DNA of 38,786 nt from JAFGHJ01 sp964523975 (lineage in GTDB: Bacteria > Hydrothermota > UBA3072). The position numbers were made by a program, and so were the translations under genes. Every line of letters begins with the position of its first letter. The stretch's first letter is position 1. The stretch is from positions 1 to 38,786 of the forward strand of contig CAZGBM010000011.1 in the NCBI GenBank assembly GCA_964523975.1, read 5' to 3'. A model generated the notes under the pieces. It did no database searches, had not been told where the DNA came from, and saw only the letters and a list, made by a program, of their open reading frames with translations. This document shows, one piece after another, positions 29,922 to 38,032 of the stretch.

Positions 29922-31292
29922 ATGATAAAAAGACAGAATCTTGAAAGTGTTCTTCGAAAAATAAAGCCTCTGAAAAAGATAAAAGAATACGCCAGTAAAT
30001 CGAACAAAAAAGTTTATCTGGTAGGAGGGATGCTAAGAGACCTTTTGCTTGGTCTTGAAATCAACGATATAGATATTGCAATAAACGGTAACGGTAAGGA
30101 CTTTGCAAGGTCTCTCGGCAAGTGTTTCCGGTTGAAGAAGGACTTAAACGAGTTCAGAGTTACGAACGGGGATATGGATATTGACGTGCTGGGTCTTGGG
30201 TCGATGGAAATTTTTGAGGACCTTGAAAGAAGGGATTTCACGATAAATGCTATGGCTTATAATCTTCTTGATAAACGCTTTATAGACCCTTTTAACGGTG
30301 TCAAAGATCTTGAAAAGGGCATTATTAGAGCTGTAGGAAGAAAAAATATAGTTGAAGATAGCTGTAGAATCCTGAGGGGTTTACGTTTTAGAGCTTCTTT
30401 TGGTTTCGAAATCGAAGAAAACACTGCAAACTTATTTAACGAGTATTCGGATAAACTTGCCTCTGTTCCGCCTGAGCGAATACATTATGAGCTTTTGTTG
30501 ATATTTAAAAGCGACAGAGCACATCTTGCCATAGTTCCTGAAATTTTCGATAAAATATTTCCCGGGTTTTTGAAGATGAAGGAGATTAAAGGAGGCAAAA
30601 TTTCGGAGAATCTTATGGAACATTCAATATTGACTCTCAAAGAAGTTGATTCTCTTTCCAAGGGTTTTTCTGTTTTTGGGGCTTCCAGGAAAAAGGTGGA
30701 GACATATTATTTAAAAAATAAAACAGAACTGAAACTGGCTGCCCTTTTGCATGATATCAGAAAACCTGATGCGAAACAAATGGTAGGAGACGAGGTTCAT
30801 TTTTACGGACATGATAAGATGGCTTCGGATTGGTTTAGAAAAATCGGGAAAGAGCTGAAATTTTCCGCTAATGAGAGAAACTATATTTCTAAATTAATTG
30901 AAAATCATATGTGGATACACCTTCTTGCCGCTCAACCGGAAATAACGGAGCGCGCCAGGAGAAGGTTATGTTTTGAGCTGGGTGAAGACGTTATGGGATT
31001 AGCTCTGCTTTCGTTGGCAGATCAGATAGCTACAACAGGTAACAAAGATCCGCATCTTATGGAAGTATGCAAGCAAATTATCGGTTATTATTTTTCGATG
31101 AAAGACGAAGTAGAAGAACCTTTGCTAAGAGGTAGGGATCTTATCGAACATTTCGACCTGACTCCCGGACCAGCTTTTGGTAATATTTTGAATAAAGTGC
31201 AGATGGCTTATGAAGAGGGAGAAATTAAGACGAAAGAAGAAGCTATTGAGTTTGTCGGAAAAGAGATGAAGGGGCTTGACATAAAGGAATGA
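29922..31292 (+). CDS. CCA-adding enzyme / tRNA nucleotidyltransferase family protein
   Basis: 456 residues. Class II nucleotidyltransferase head: LVGGMLRDLLLG (33-44), DIDIAI (49-54), RRDFTINAMA, and the tRNA-binding RILRGLRFRASFGFEI. This is followed by an HD-type domain (LLHDIRKPD, FYGHDKMAS) and a C-terminal LLRGRDLIEHFDLTPGPAFG block typical of bacterial CCA enzymes with HD tails. It adds or repairs the 3' CCA of tRNAs; a poly(A)-polymerase role cannot be excluded from sequence alone. Begins 1 nt after the lnt stop codon, so probably co-translated. Confidence 0.92.
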   Translation: MIKRQNLESVLRKIKPLKKIKEYASKSNKKVYLVGGMLRDLLLGLEINDIDIAINGNGKDFARSLGKCFRLKKDLNEFRVTNGDMDIDVLGLGSMEIFEDLERRDFTINAMAYNLLDKRFIDPFNGVKDLEKGIIRAVGRKNIVEDSCRILRGLRFRASFGFEIEENTANLFNEYSDKLASVPPERIHYELLLIFKSDRAHLAIVPEIFDKIFPGFLKMKEIKGGKISENLMEHSILTLKEVDSLSKGFSVFGASRKKVETYYLKNKTELKLAALLHDIRKPDAKQMVGDEVHFYGHDKMASDWFRKIGKELKFSANERNYISKLIENHMWIHLLAAQPEITERARRRLCFELGEDVMGLALLSLADQIATTGNKDPHLMEVCKQIIGYYFSMKDEVEEPLLRGRDLIEHFDLTPGPAFGNILNKVQMAYEEGEIKTKEEAIEFVGKEMKGLDIKE

Positions 31293-31329
31293 TTAATTAA
31301 TTTGACGTAAGTAAAGGAGGAGTGAGTAA

Positions 31330-31824
31330 ATGAGAAATAAAATAATTAAATTAATGTTTTTAGGAATTTTGCTTATTCTGGTTTCCGGATGTAAAAGAGA
31401 CGGGAAAAGTAAATTTACTCCGCCCGAAGACGGACTTGTAACCGAAGAAATGGCTGTGAGATATGTCAGGGTTTCAGTTGCTCTTACAAAAATTGCTGAA
31501 AGCGAAGCGGTGAAACTCGGAGAGCTCAGAAAAAAATACGGGATTTCAACCGGTATGTCTGAGCTTAATGATAACGAATACAAAGAAAAATACCCTCAAG
31601 TTGTGGCAGCATGGGACTCTTTACGTGAAGACTGGGATAGAAAGCAGGATTCTGTATATAGAGAGTTGGGAATGGGTGAGGAAGAATGGGATTGGATTGC
31701 AGGGGCTATTATAGCGCGTGAAAATAGGACGATACGAGAGTTTATTGGTCAAGAATTCGAAAGAGTAAAAAACGAATCGGATTCGCTTCCGAAACAAGTC
31801 ATAGATACCACCAAAAAAACATAA
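31330..31824 (+). CDS. Small lipoprotein of unknown function
   Basis: 164 residues. Clear lipoprotein signal (KLMFLGILLILVSGC, lipid on Cys21), a short linker, then an all-helical, charged domain with a conserved-looking VAAWDSLREDWDRKQDSVY segment. Similar short helical lipoproteins occur in FCB-group genomes, but I do not recognise a named family. AAAGGAGGAG precedes the ATG with good spacing. It follows the CCA-adding gene by 37 nt and may be the last gene of that transcript. Confidence 0.75.
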   Translation: MRNKIIKLMFLGILLILVSGCKRDGKSKFTPPEDGLVTEEMAVRYVRVSVALTKIAESEAVKLGELRKKYGISTGMSELNDNEYKEKYPQVVAAWDSLREDWDRKQDSVYRELGMGEEEWDWIAGAIIARENRTIREFIGQEFERVKNESDSLPKQVIDTTKKT

Positions 31825-31962
31825 ATCCTTTTTATTATCCTTTATATAATTGAACCTACCTAGTTAATAGTAGTGTTAGGTAACTGTTTTATCTTTTGCT
31901 CCAACAAACAATAGTTACTTTCGTAAATTCTTAGAATCTAAGTTAAATAGAAAAAAAGTAAA

Positions 31963-32107
31963 ATTGTAAAAATAAAAACTACAATCACTACATGTTCTAC
32001 ATGTAAAAAATTTTGGTGTGTGGGTAGGGTTTTAAACAACAATATTAAAAGGGGTGTGGTGGGTCTCTGTGCGCTCTGTGTGTTTTTTCTCTGTGTACTC
32101 TGTGGTA
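31963..32107. repeat. Inverted copy of the ACATGT and CACAGAG repeat pair
   Basis: ACTACATGTTCTACATGT (31987-32004) is the inverted form of 21934-21951, and CTCTGTGCGCTCTGTG through CTCTGTGTACTCTGTGG (32065-32105) is the uninterrupted inverted form of the CACAGAG repeat. The order and spacing of the two parts are the same as at 21793-21960, so the two regions are copies of one composite element of about 160 bp. It fills most of the gap 31825-32142. Confidence 0.6.
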
Positions 32108-32142
32108 TTTTTTTTAATTATTTTTGAACTTTGATTTGCTAT

Positions 32143-32943
32143 TTATATTCTGCTTAGAATAAGTGAGATAAATCCTGGTAAAATCAAAATCTTCAAGATT
32201 CTTTGAGTATTGCTGAACCAGATAGGAGTAGAAGAGGCTTTTTTAAGCATAATTAAAAGAGGCAACGCAATTCCAGGAATAGCGCAGGAAGCGAAAAGTT
32301 TACCGAATACAAAGGAAGTAGCTAAAATACTCAAGATTAATATCCATAAAGTAAAAACGACAAGATTACGGGTACGTCTTATGCCGAATACAACAGGAAA
32401 GGTACGCAGGCCGGCTTCCCGGTCTCCTATCAGGTCTTCTCCATCTTTTAATATTTCTCTGGGAAGATTAAGTAAGAATACTAATAGGGAAGGAAGTATT
32501 GCGTTTTTTAAATTTAAAAAAGCAAAAGAAGCCATAGCTCCGACTATGGTAGTCATGGAAAGTAATAAAGCAACAGTTATGTTACCGATAAGAGGGCGTT
32601 TTTTTAAAAAGGGTGTATAAATAATAAGTAGAATGGTGGCTGCCAGCCCTAATTTTAATGGATTTCTGCCAACGAAAGCCAGTAAGACGTTACCTGATAT
32701 GAACAGAGAGATTGAAATAGATAGCGCTTGTTTTTTTGTTAGTTTGCCTGAAGGAATCAGTTTGTCCGGTCTGTTTATTTCGTCCGTCGCAACATCGAAG
32801 TAATCGTTGATCAGATTTCCGCCGATGGTTAGTAGGATTACCGATAAGGACGCAATATAAACATGGATTCCGATGAAAGCTCGTGTAAGAAAAGCTCCGA
32901 GAATTACAGCCGCTCCGGCGATTAATGCGTTAGTAATCCTCAT
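32143..32943 (-). CDS. UbiA-family prenyltransferase, DGGGP-synthase-like
   Basis: 266 residues, eight to nine membrane helices. Both Asp-rich motifs are present: NDYFDVATDEINRPDKLIPS (Asn46, Asp47, Asp50, Asp54) and DGEDLIGDREAGLRTFP (from Asp167). The DEINRPDKLIPSG form is that of digeranylgeranylglyceryl phosphate synthase, the archaeal lipid enzyme that adds the second prenyl chain, rather than of ubiquinone or heme O enzymes. The ATG at 32943 is chosen because upstream in-frame codons come from a repeat element (from 32953); no ribosome site is visible, and the N-terminus is a little short. Confidence 0.8.
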   Translation of the reverse strand: MRITNALIAGAAVILGAFLTRAFIGIHVYIASLSVILLTIGGNLINDYFDVATDEINRPDKLIPSGKLTKKQALSISISLFISGNVLLAFVGRNPLKLGLAATILLIIYTPFLKKRPLIGNITVALLLSMTTIVGAMASFAFLNLKNAILPSLLVFLLNLPREILKDGEDLIGDREAGLRTFPVVFGIRRTRNLVVFTLWILILSILATSFVFGKLFASCAIPGIALPLLIMLKKASSTPIWFSNTQRILKILILPGFISLILSRI

Positions 32944-32952
32944 TATAGGGGT

Positions 32953-33128
32953 CCCAACACACCCGTTTTTTAACAACAAATTGCACAAATCTCACAAATA
33001 AATTAGAAATAATCATTTTTATTAATATAGAAGATAAAGTTTGCTTTTTTAATATTTGTGTTATTCGTGTGATTCGTTGTTTCTCTGTTTTTTAAATTCA
33101 TTTTTGCATTTTTAACGGCTTTGCCGTG
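32953..33128. repeat. Palindromic MITE-like intergenic element between metG and ubiA
   Basis: The left end has CCCAACACACCC and CAACAAATTGCACAAATCTC (32974-32993), running on to ACAAATAAATT. The right end has AATATTTGTGTTATTCGTGT (33051-33070) and GATTCGTTG, the imperfect inverted complement of the left. A hairpin AACGGC-TTT-GCCGT follows at about 33113-33126. The left half matches 18062-18120. No coding capacity. It separates ubiA from the metG operon and abuts the ubiA start. Confidence 0.65.
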
Positions 33129-35126
33129 TTACGAAACTTTCGACCCTGCCGGAACGTCGCTATCGGGAGAGATAATCGAGATTATATCCCCGCTGCTTGC
33201 TGCAAGAAGCATGCCTTCCGATGTTACTCCCCTTATAGTTGCAGGTTCTAAATTTGTTATAACGACGACCTTTTTATTAAGTAGTTGCTCGGGTGAATAT
33301 TGTTGTTTTACGCCTGCTATGATGGTGCGTTTCTCCCCGGTATCTACTGTGAGTTTATAAAGTTTGTCGGCTCCTTTAATGTCTTCCACTTTTTCTATTA
33401 TTCCTATTTTTAGACCCATTTGATTAAAATCATCTTTTGTCACGTGGGACATTTTTAACCTCCTTATTTGCTTTTCTATATCGGCGTCTTCGATTTTTTT
33501 GAAAAGTGGTTCTATTTTACCTATTTTATGACCTTGGGGTAACTCTATATCTTGTAATTTATCCCACTTTTTCTCTTCCAGGTTTAACATGATGAGGATT
33601 CTTTTTGCGCTGAAAGGAGTAAAAAGTTGTCCGAGCGTGCCCAAGATGTGAGTTAAATGAGAGCACAGATAAATCGTTGTAGACATCCTGTCTTTGTTGT
33701 TTTTTCGGGTTTCCCATGGTTTGGTCTGGTCGTAATACCTGTTTCCCGTGGTACTGATTTGCATCCATAACTTTATTGCCTGTTTGAATTGAAATTTAGA
33801 AAGCGCTTTGTCCAGTTTATCAATAGAAGAGTTGACCTTGGACAACATTTCTTTATCTTCTTTTGTTAATTTTTTTGGTTCCGGAATTTTTCCTTCACAA
33901 TATATGTCGATGAATTTCAATGTCCTGTTTACAAAGTTGCCGAGGTTGTTTATAAGTTCCTGGTTTACTCTTTCCTGAAATTCCTTCCATTTGAATTCCG
34001 AGTCTCTTGTTTCGGGCATTATACAGGTTAAATAATATCTGATAAAGTCAGGATCGAAACTTTCCAGATATTCGTGTAACCAGATAGCCCAGTTTCTGCT
34101 TGTGGAAATTTGTCTTCCTTCTAGATTCAAAAATTCGTTTGCGGGTATCTCATCCGGTAATGTAAAGTTTCCGAGGCCCATAATGATTGCAGGCCATATT
34201 ATACCGTGGAACACGATATTATCCTTTCCTATAAAGTGAATCAGAGTGGTGTTGGGGTCCTGCCAGTAATCTTTCCATAGGTCCGGTTGCCCTATTTTTT
34301 CTGCCCATTCTATTGTCGATGAGATGTAACCAAGGGGCGCGTCGAACCATACGTAAAGAACTTTGTCTTTGGGAGCGTCCGGAAGAGGTACCGGAACGCC
34401 CCACTGGAGATCTCTTGTTATCGGGCGAGGCCGCAGTCCCTCGCGGAGCCATCCTTTAAGGTAATTTTTTACCGTTTGTTTCCAATTCTTTTTTTCGATC
34501 CATTTTTCCAGTTGGCTTTGAAATTTATCTAGTAGAAGATACCAGTGTTTGGTTTCTTTTTTAATTGGTGTAGACCCGCATAATTTACATTTAGGGTCTT
34601 TTAATTGTCCGGAGTCCAACCAGCTTCCGCAGGAGTCGCAGGAGTCTCCTCTTGCTTCTTCGAAACCGCAGTACGGACAAATCCCTTCGACGTATCTATC
34701 TGGAAGGAATTTTCTGCAGTTTTGACAATAAAATTCTTTTGTCGTTTTCGCTTCTATGTAAGATTTCTCGTGTAATTCAAGAAAAATTTTCTGTGATAAA
34801 TCATAGTGAATTTTTCTTGAGGTGCCCGAAAAATTATCGAATTCCACTCCCAGTTTTTTCAAGGAATCGTTTATGATATTATGGTAACGTGTTACCAGTT
34901 CTTTTGGCGTAATTCCTTCTTTTTCCGCGGCTATAGTTATCGGAACGCCGTTTTCGTCCGTTCCGCAGATATAAATTACATCTTTATTTTTTTTTCTAAG
35001 GAAACGGGTATAGATATCGGCAGGTAAATAAACGCCTGCGAGATGTCCGATGTGTATCGGGCCGTTTGCGTAAGGTAAGGCTCCCGTTACTATTATTTTC
35101 CTTTTTTCTTTATTATCCTTACCCAT
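33129..35126 (-). CDS. metG: Methionyl-tRNA synthetase
   Basis: 665 residues. Class I synthetase: HIGH at residues 25-28 (NGPIHIGHLAG), a double zinc knuckle (FYCQNC, GICPYCG, CDSCGSW, CKLCG), the WFDAPLGYISST motif, and an altered KMSKS loop, GRQISTSRN near residue 340, a form also seen in Bacteroidetes-type enzymes. The C-terminal 110 residues are an EMAP/Arc1p-type tRNA-binding domain (KIGIIEKVEDIKGADKLYKL). The start overlaps the end of ricT by 34 nt, with AAGGGTG upstream. Last gene of the era-metG operon. Confidence 0.96.
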   Translation of the reverse strand: MGKDNKEKRKIIVTGALPYANGPIHIGHLAGVYLPADIYTRFLRKKNKDVIYICGTDENGVPITIAAEKEGITPKELVTRYHNIINDSLKKLGVEFDNFSGTSRKIHYDLSQKIFLELHEKSYIEAKTTKEFYCQNCRKFLPDRYVEGICPYCGFEEARGDSCDSCGSWLDSGQLKDPKCKLCGSTPIKKETKHWYLLLDKFQSQLEKWIEKKNWKQTVKNYLKGWLREGLRPRPITRDLQWGVPVPLPDAPKDKVLYVWFDAPLGYISSTIEWAEKIGQPDLWKDYWQDPNTTLIHFIGKDNIVFHGIIWPAIIMGLGNFTLPDEIPANEFLNLEGRQISTSRNWAIWLHEYLESFDPDFIRYYLTCIMPETRDSEFKWKEFQERVNQELINNLGNFVNRTLKFIDIYCEGKIPEPKKLTKEDKEMLSKVNSSIDKLDKALSKFQFKQAIKLWMQISTTGNRYYDQTKPWETRKNNKDRMSTTIYLCSHLTHILGTLGQLFTPFSAKRILIMLNLEEKKWDKLQDIELPQGHKIGKIEPLFKKIEDADIEKQIRRLKMSHVTKDDFNQMGLKIGIIEKVEDIKGADKLYKLTVDTGEKRTIIAGVKQQYSPEQLLNKKVVVITNLEPATIRGVTSEGMLLAASSGDIISIISPDSDVPAGSKVS

Positions 35127-35899
35127 GTTTCACCCTTTTTCTTGATTTCATCGATGGGGATTTCTTCTTGAGTTTCATCCGGATGGGAAACTGTTACGAT
35201 GCCAGTTATCATATTTCGGTGAAGCACCTTGCTATCGTCTTTATCGGTTTTGATTACATTGTCCCTCTCCGGGAATTCCAGACTGATTTTGTCGTAAAAA
35301 TAATCTTCGAATTTCAGACAACATAGCAGTCTACCGCATAATCCGGAAATTTTCGAAGGGCTGATATATATATCCTGATGTCTTGCATTTTCGAGTTTTA
35401 TTCTCGGCTTTTCGGTTAAGAAAGTATTGCAGCAAAGCATATTCCCGCACAATCCCAGACCTCCGGTGAATCCGGCGTAATCTCTGACTCCGATATGTCG
35501 TAGTTCAATTATACAATTGAAATTTTTCTTTAAATCTTTTACAAGCGCCCTGAAGTCTACTCTTTTATCGGCGAGGAAGTAGAATTTATACCTCTTTCCG
35601 TTCCATTCTTTATCCACGCCGACTACTTTCATCGGAAGATTGTGCTGTTTAACCCCTTTTTTGCAGAAACTCAGGGCTTTTTCTTCGTCTTTCAGTATTT
35701 CTTTCAATTTTTCTTTCTCGCTATCGTAAAGGAGATGCAATACCTTGCCTTCCGGGGGGAGCTTACAGTGAATTTCGCTTCCTGCTTTGCCCACGAAGTG
35801 TTCTTTTTTTATTTCACAAAGAATATACTCTCCGCTTTTGAGGGTGAATTCGGATTCTATAGGGTACTGTACGCCGTGAAATTTTACAAAATACAACAT
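35093..35899 (-). CDS. ricT: PSP1/RicT-type protein
   Basis: 268 residues. PSP1 domain of the RicT (YaaT) family, which in Bacillus forms the Fe-S-containing Y-complex with RicA and RicF and influences RNase Y cleavage and development. The cluster-binding cysteines are visible: LCGNMLCC (Cys151, 156, 157) and LCGRLLCC (Cys188, 193, 194). RicT sits between holB and metG, a classic gene order. The ATG at 35899 overlaps the holB stop (TGATG); an open frame upstream lies within holB and is rejected. Its end overlaps metG. Confidence 0.9.
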   Translation of the reverse strand: MLYFVKFHGVQYPIESEFTLKSGEYILCEIKKEHFVGKAGSEIHCKLPPEGKVLHLLYDSEKEKLKEILKDEEKALSFCKKGVKQHNLPMKVVGVDKEWNGKRYKFYFLADKRVDFRALVKDLKKNFNCIIELRHIGVRDYAGFTGGLGLCGNMLCCNTFLTEKPRIKLENARHQDIYISPSKISGLCGRLLCCLKFEDYFYDKISLEFPERDNVIKTDKDDSKVLHRNMITGIVTVSHPDETQEEIPIDEIKKKGETWVRIIKKKGK

Positions 35900-36786
35900 C
35901 AGACTTTCAATAAAAGATAAAAGATTATTTTTTCCGGGCCGATGTTCGAGTAGTAGTATAGATAAGCGTTTTTCAGGTAGTGAAAAATCGTCCACGCTTT
36001 ATCTAGCGTTAATTCTTTATTTTTATATTTGTCTTCGACCAGTTTCTGCAAAAAACGCAATAAAAATTCCATCTTCCATTCTTTCGTTATTTCTTCCGAC
36101 CAGTTTTTTATGCGTGATTTTGCCGGACGGTCAAAAAAAACTTCTTCGATCTTTTTTTCCATATCTTTTTGCGAATTAAGAAAAAGAGTTTCTTCTATCC
36201 CTCTTCCGAAGCGATGGATGGATTCATCTTGTAAGATTTCTTTTTGTAATTCGATGGGTAAAGGCTCAAAGTTTACAAGCTGGCTTCTTGAAATAATTGT
36301 CTGCGGCAGCGTCAGTTTTTCCGGTGTTATCAGGATGAAAATAACGTTTTCAGGCGGTTCTTCGAGGATTTTTAAAAATGCGTTAACTGCTTCGGTTGTC
36401 ATGCGGTCAGCATGTGCGATTACTACTATTCTCCATTTGCTCTCCATAGGTGTAACGTATACATAATCCTGCAATTTTCTTACCGTATTGATGGAAATAC
36501 TTCCCTTCTTTTGCCTGAGTTTGAAATATTCTTTGTTTATGCGCAAATTCATTATCTCGTTCTTTTCATACCCCTCGAATTCGGGAAAAACGATAGCAAG
36601 GTCGGGATGAGTGCCGCGCAGCGGTTTTTTCTTATCGCCGAGTAGTTCTGCGGCAAAATGTAGTGCCATGCTGAATTTACCTACGCCTGGCGGACCACTA
36701 AACAGTAGTGTAGAAGGAATCTTTCCTGTTTTTATTATCGAGGATAAAAATTTTTTTGCGATTTTTTGCCCTTTTACTTCTTCCAT
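35899..36786 (-). CDS. holB: DNA polymerase III delta-prime subunit
   Basis: 295 residues, a clamp-loader AAA+ ATPase-fold protein. Walker A GPPGVGK (31-37), THPDLAIVFPE, the central ISINTVRKLQDYVYVTPME and NAFLKILEEPPENVIFILIT, and the sensor/SRC region reading SRSQ instead of SRC. The four-cysteine zinc module normally found between Walker A and the HPD motif is absent: the loop reads LLGDKKKPLRGTHPD. The C-terminal collar domain is short. Its start is 3 nt from the end of the EnvC-like gene; its stop overlaps ricT. Confidence 0.9.
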   Translation of the reverse strand: MEEVKGQKIAKKFLSSIIKTGKIPSTLLFSGPPGVGKFSMALHFAAELLGDKKKPLRGTHPDLAIVFPEFEGYEKNEIMNLRINKEYFKLRQKKGSISINTVRKLQDYVYVTPMESKWRIVVIAHADRMTTEAVNAFLKILEEPPENVIFILITPEKLTLPQTIISRSQLVNFEPLPIELQKEILQDESIHRFGRGIEETLFLNSQKDMEKKIEEVFFDRPAKSRIKNWSEEITKEWKMEFLLRFLQKLVEDKYKNKELTLDKAWTIFHYLKNAYLYYYSNIGPEKIIFYLLLKV

Positions 36787-36789
36787 TTT

Positions 36790-37893
36790 TTACAACTGTA
36801 TATAATTGAAAGGGTTGACCGCTTTGCCAGATTGTCTTATTTCGAAGTGAAGTGTAGCATTTTTTACCGACCCTGTCTGTCCCACTTTGCCTATTATATC
36901 TCCTTCCGCTACTGTGCTTCCGGTTTCTACGCTGGCAGAAGCAAGGTGGCTATATAGGGTAATAAATCCTTCTCCGTGTTCTATTAAAATCATTTTACCG
37001 TATCCGAGGAAATTATCGTTATACACTACTCTGCCCGGCGCAACCGCTTTGACGTCCGTTCCCAAGGGAGCTTCGATGTCTATTCCCCTGTTTATGGTCT
37101 CGGTTCCGTACTTTTCTTCTTTTTCTTTTCCAAAATATCCCGTTACCATTCCGTCTACGGGTAATTTAAGTATTTTTTGGGAGAAATATCTGCTGCCGGG
37201 GGCTTTTTCTTGCGTCGAAAGACTTCTTATCAGTTTTTCGAGATCTTCCATTGCCTTTTCCATTTCTTTGGACATCTCTATAGCTTTTTGTCTTTCGCCC
37301 TCGACTTCATTTAAATATTCGTTTTTTTCTTTTTTAGTCTTTTCGAGAGCGGTTTCCTGGTCTTTTACTTCGTACAGTAATTCGTCCAGAGTTTTCGCCT
37401 TTTTTTCGATTCTTTCTTTTTGTAATTTAAGACGTTCTTCAAGACGTTCGATTTCGTCAAGAACTCTTTTGTCCTGGTCGGCTATTATGGTAAGAAATTT
37501 TACCCTCTTCACCGCGTCGGAAAACGAATATGAGAGCAATATAATTTCTATCGGATGCAGCGGACCGTGGATGTATATCTCTTTTATTCTCTGACTCAAT
37601 ATCTCTCTTTTCTCTTGCAGTCGATAATGTATTTCATTCATAAGAAGTTCTATGTTCTTTTTCTCTTCATTTGTTATTTCTTTTTTTCTTTTGAGAACAT
37701 TAACGAGTTCTGTATTTAAACTGATTTCCTTATCAAGTTCCTGTATGTTTTTTAGAATACCTGTTTTTTTTCCCTTCAACTCCGATATCCTTTCTTGCTG
37801 TTCCTTGAGTTGCTGCCGGAGGATTTTCAATCTTTCCTCAGGAGATTTTACTTCAACAGAAAGGAGAGTAATTAAGAGTATAAACCAGCACAT
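36790..37893 (-). CDS. EnvC/NlpD-like murein hydrolase activator (degenerate M23)
   Basis: 367 residues. Signal peptide (about 1-15), a long coiled coil (about 18-230), then a LytM/M23 domain (about 240-367). Two zinc ligands are altered: the first motif HxGxD reads NRGID (Asn268) and the third motif HxH reads TLHFEIR (Thr347, His349), while Asp272 and His316 (LYSHL) remain. This pattern, like EnvC and NlpD, points to an activator of cell-wall amidases at division rather than an active peptidase. It sits between the 44-residue gene and holB. Confidence 0.88.
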   Translation of the reverse strand: MCWFILLITLLSVEVKSPEERLKILRQQLKEQQERISELKGKKTGILKNIQELDKEISLNTELVNVLKRKKEITNEEKKNIELLMNEIHYRLQEKREILSQRIKEIYIHGPLHPIEIILLSYSFSDAVKRVKFLTIIADQDKRVLDEIERLEERLKLQKERIEKKAKTLDELLYEVKDQETALEKTKKEKNEYLNEVEGERQKAIEMSKEMEKAMEDLEKLIRSLSTQEKAPGSRYFSQKILKLPVDGMVTGYFGKEKEEKYGTETINRGIDIEAPLGTDVKAVAPGRVVYNDNFLGYGKMILIEHGEGFITLYSHLASASVETGSTVAEGDIIGKVGQTGSVKNATLHFEIRQSGKAVNPFNYIQL

Positions 37894-37897
37894 AAAC

Positions 37898-38032
37898 TTA
37901 CCCCAATCTCTTGTTATCGGGCTTAAGGGATTCTTCTCTTATTGAGCTGTCTTTTCTAAAAAGTAATGATATCCTTTTCTTTAAACCTAAAAAAATCCCG
38001 AGAAGAATGATTATGAAGTTTTTTCTATTCAT
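37898..38032 (-). CDS. Small protein of 44 residues between era and the EnvC-like gene
   Basis: From the ATG at 38032, inside the last codons of era, to the TAA at 37898, 4 nt before the EnvC-like start. It has a basic start MNRKN, one hydrophobic helix FIIILLGIFLGL (6-17), a basic stretch KKRISLLFRK and a charged tail. It looks like a single-pass membrane protein with the basic part inside. The 8-nt overlap with era and 4-nt gap to the next gene argue that it is translated. No family recognised; it may also act only to couple translation of the two flanking genes. Confidence 0.55.
   Translation of the reverse strand: MNRKNFIIILLGIFLGLKKRISLLFRKDSSIREESLKPDNKRLG

Noticed and set aside
35900..35995. 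Upstream in-frame start for ricT
   Set aside because: It lies inside holB; the TGATG overlap at 35899 gives the family's normal N-terminus.
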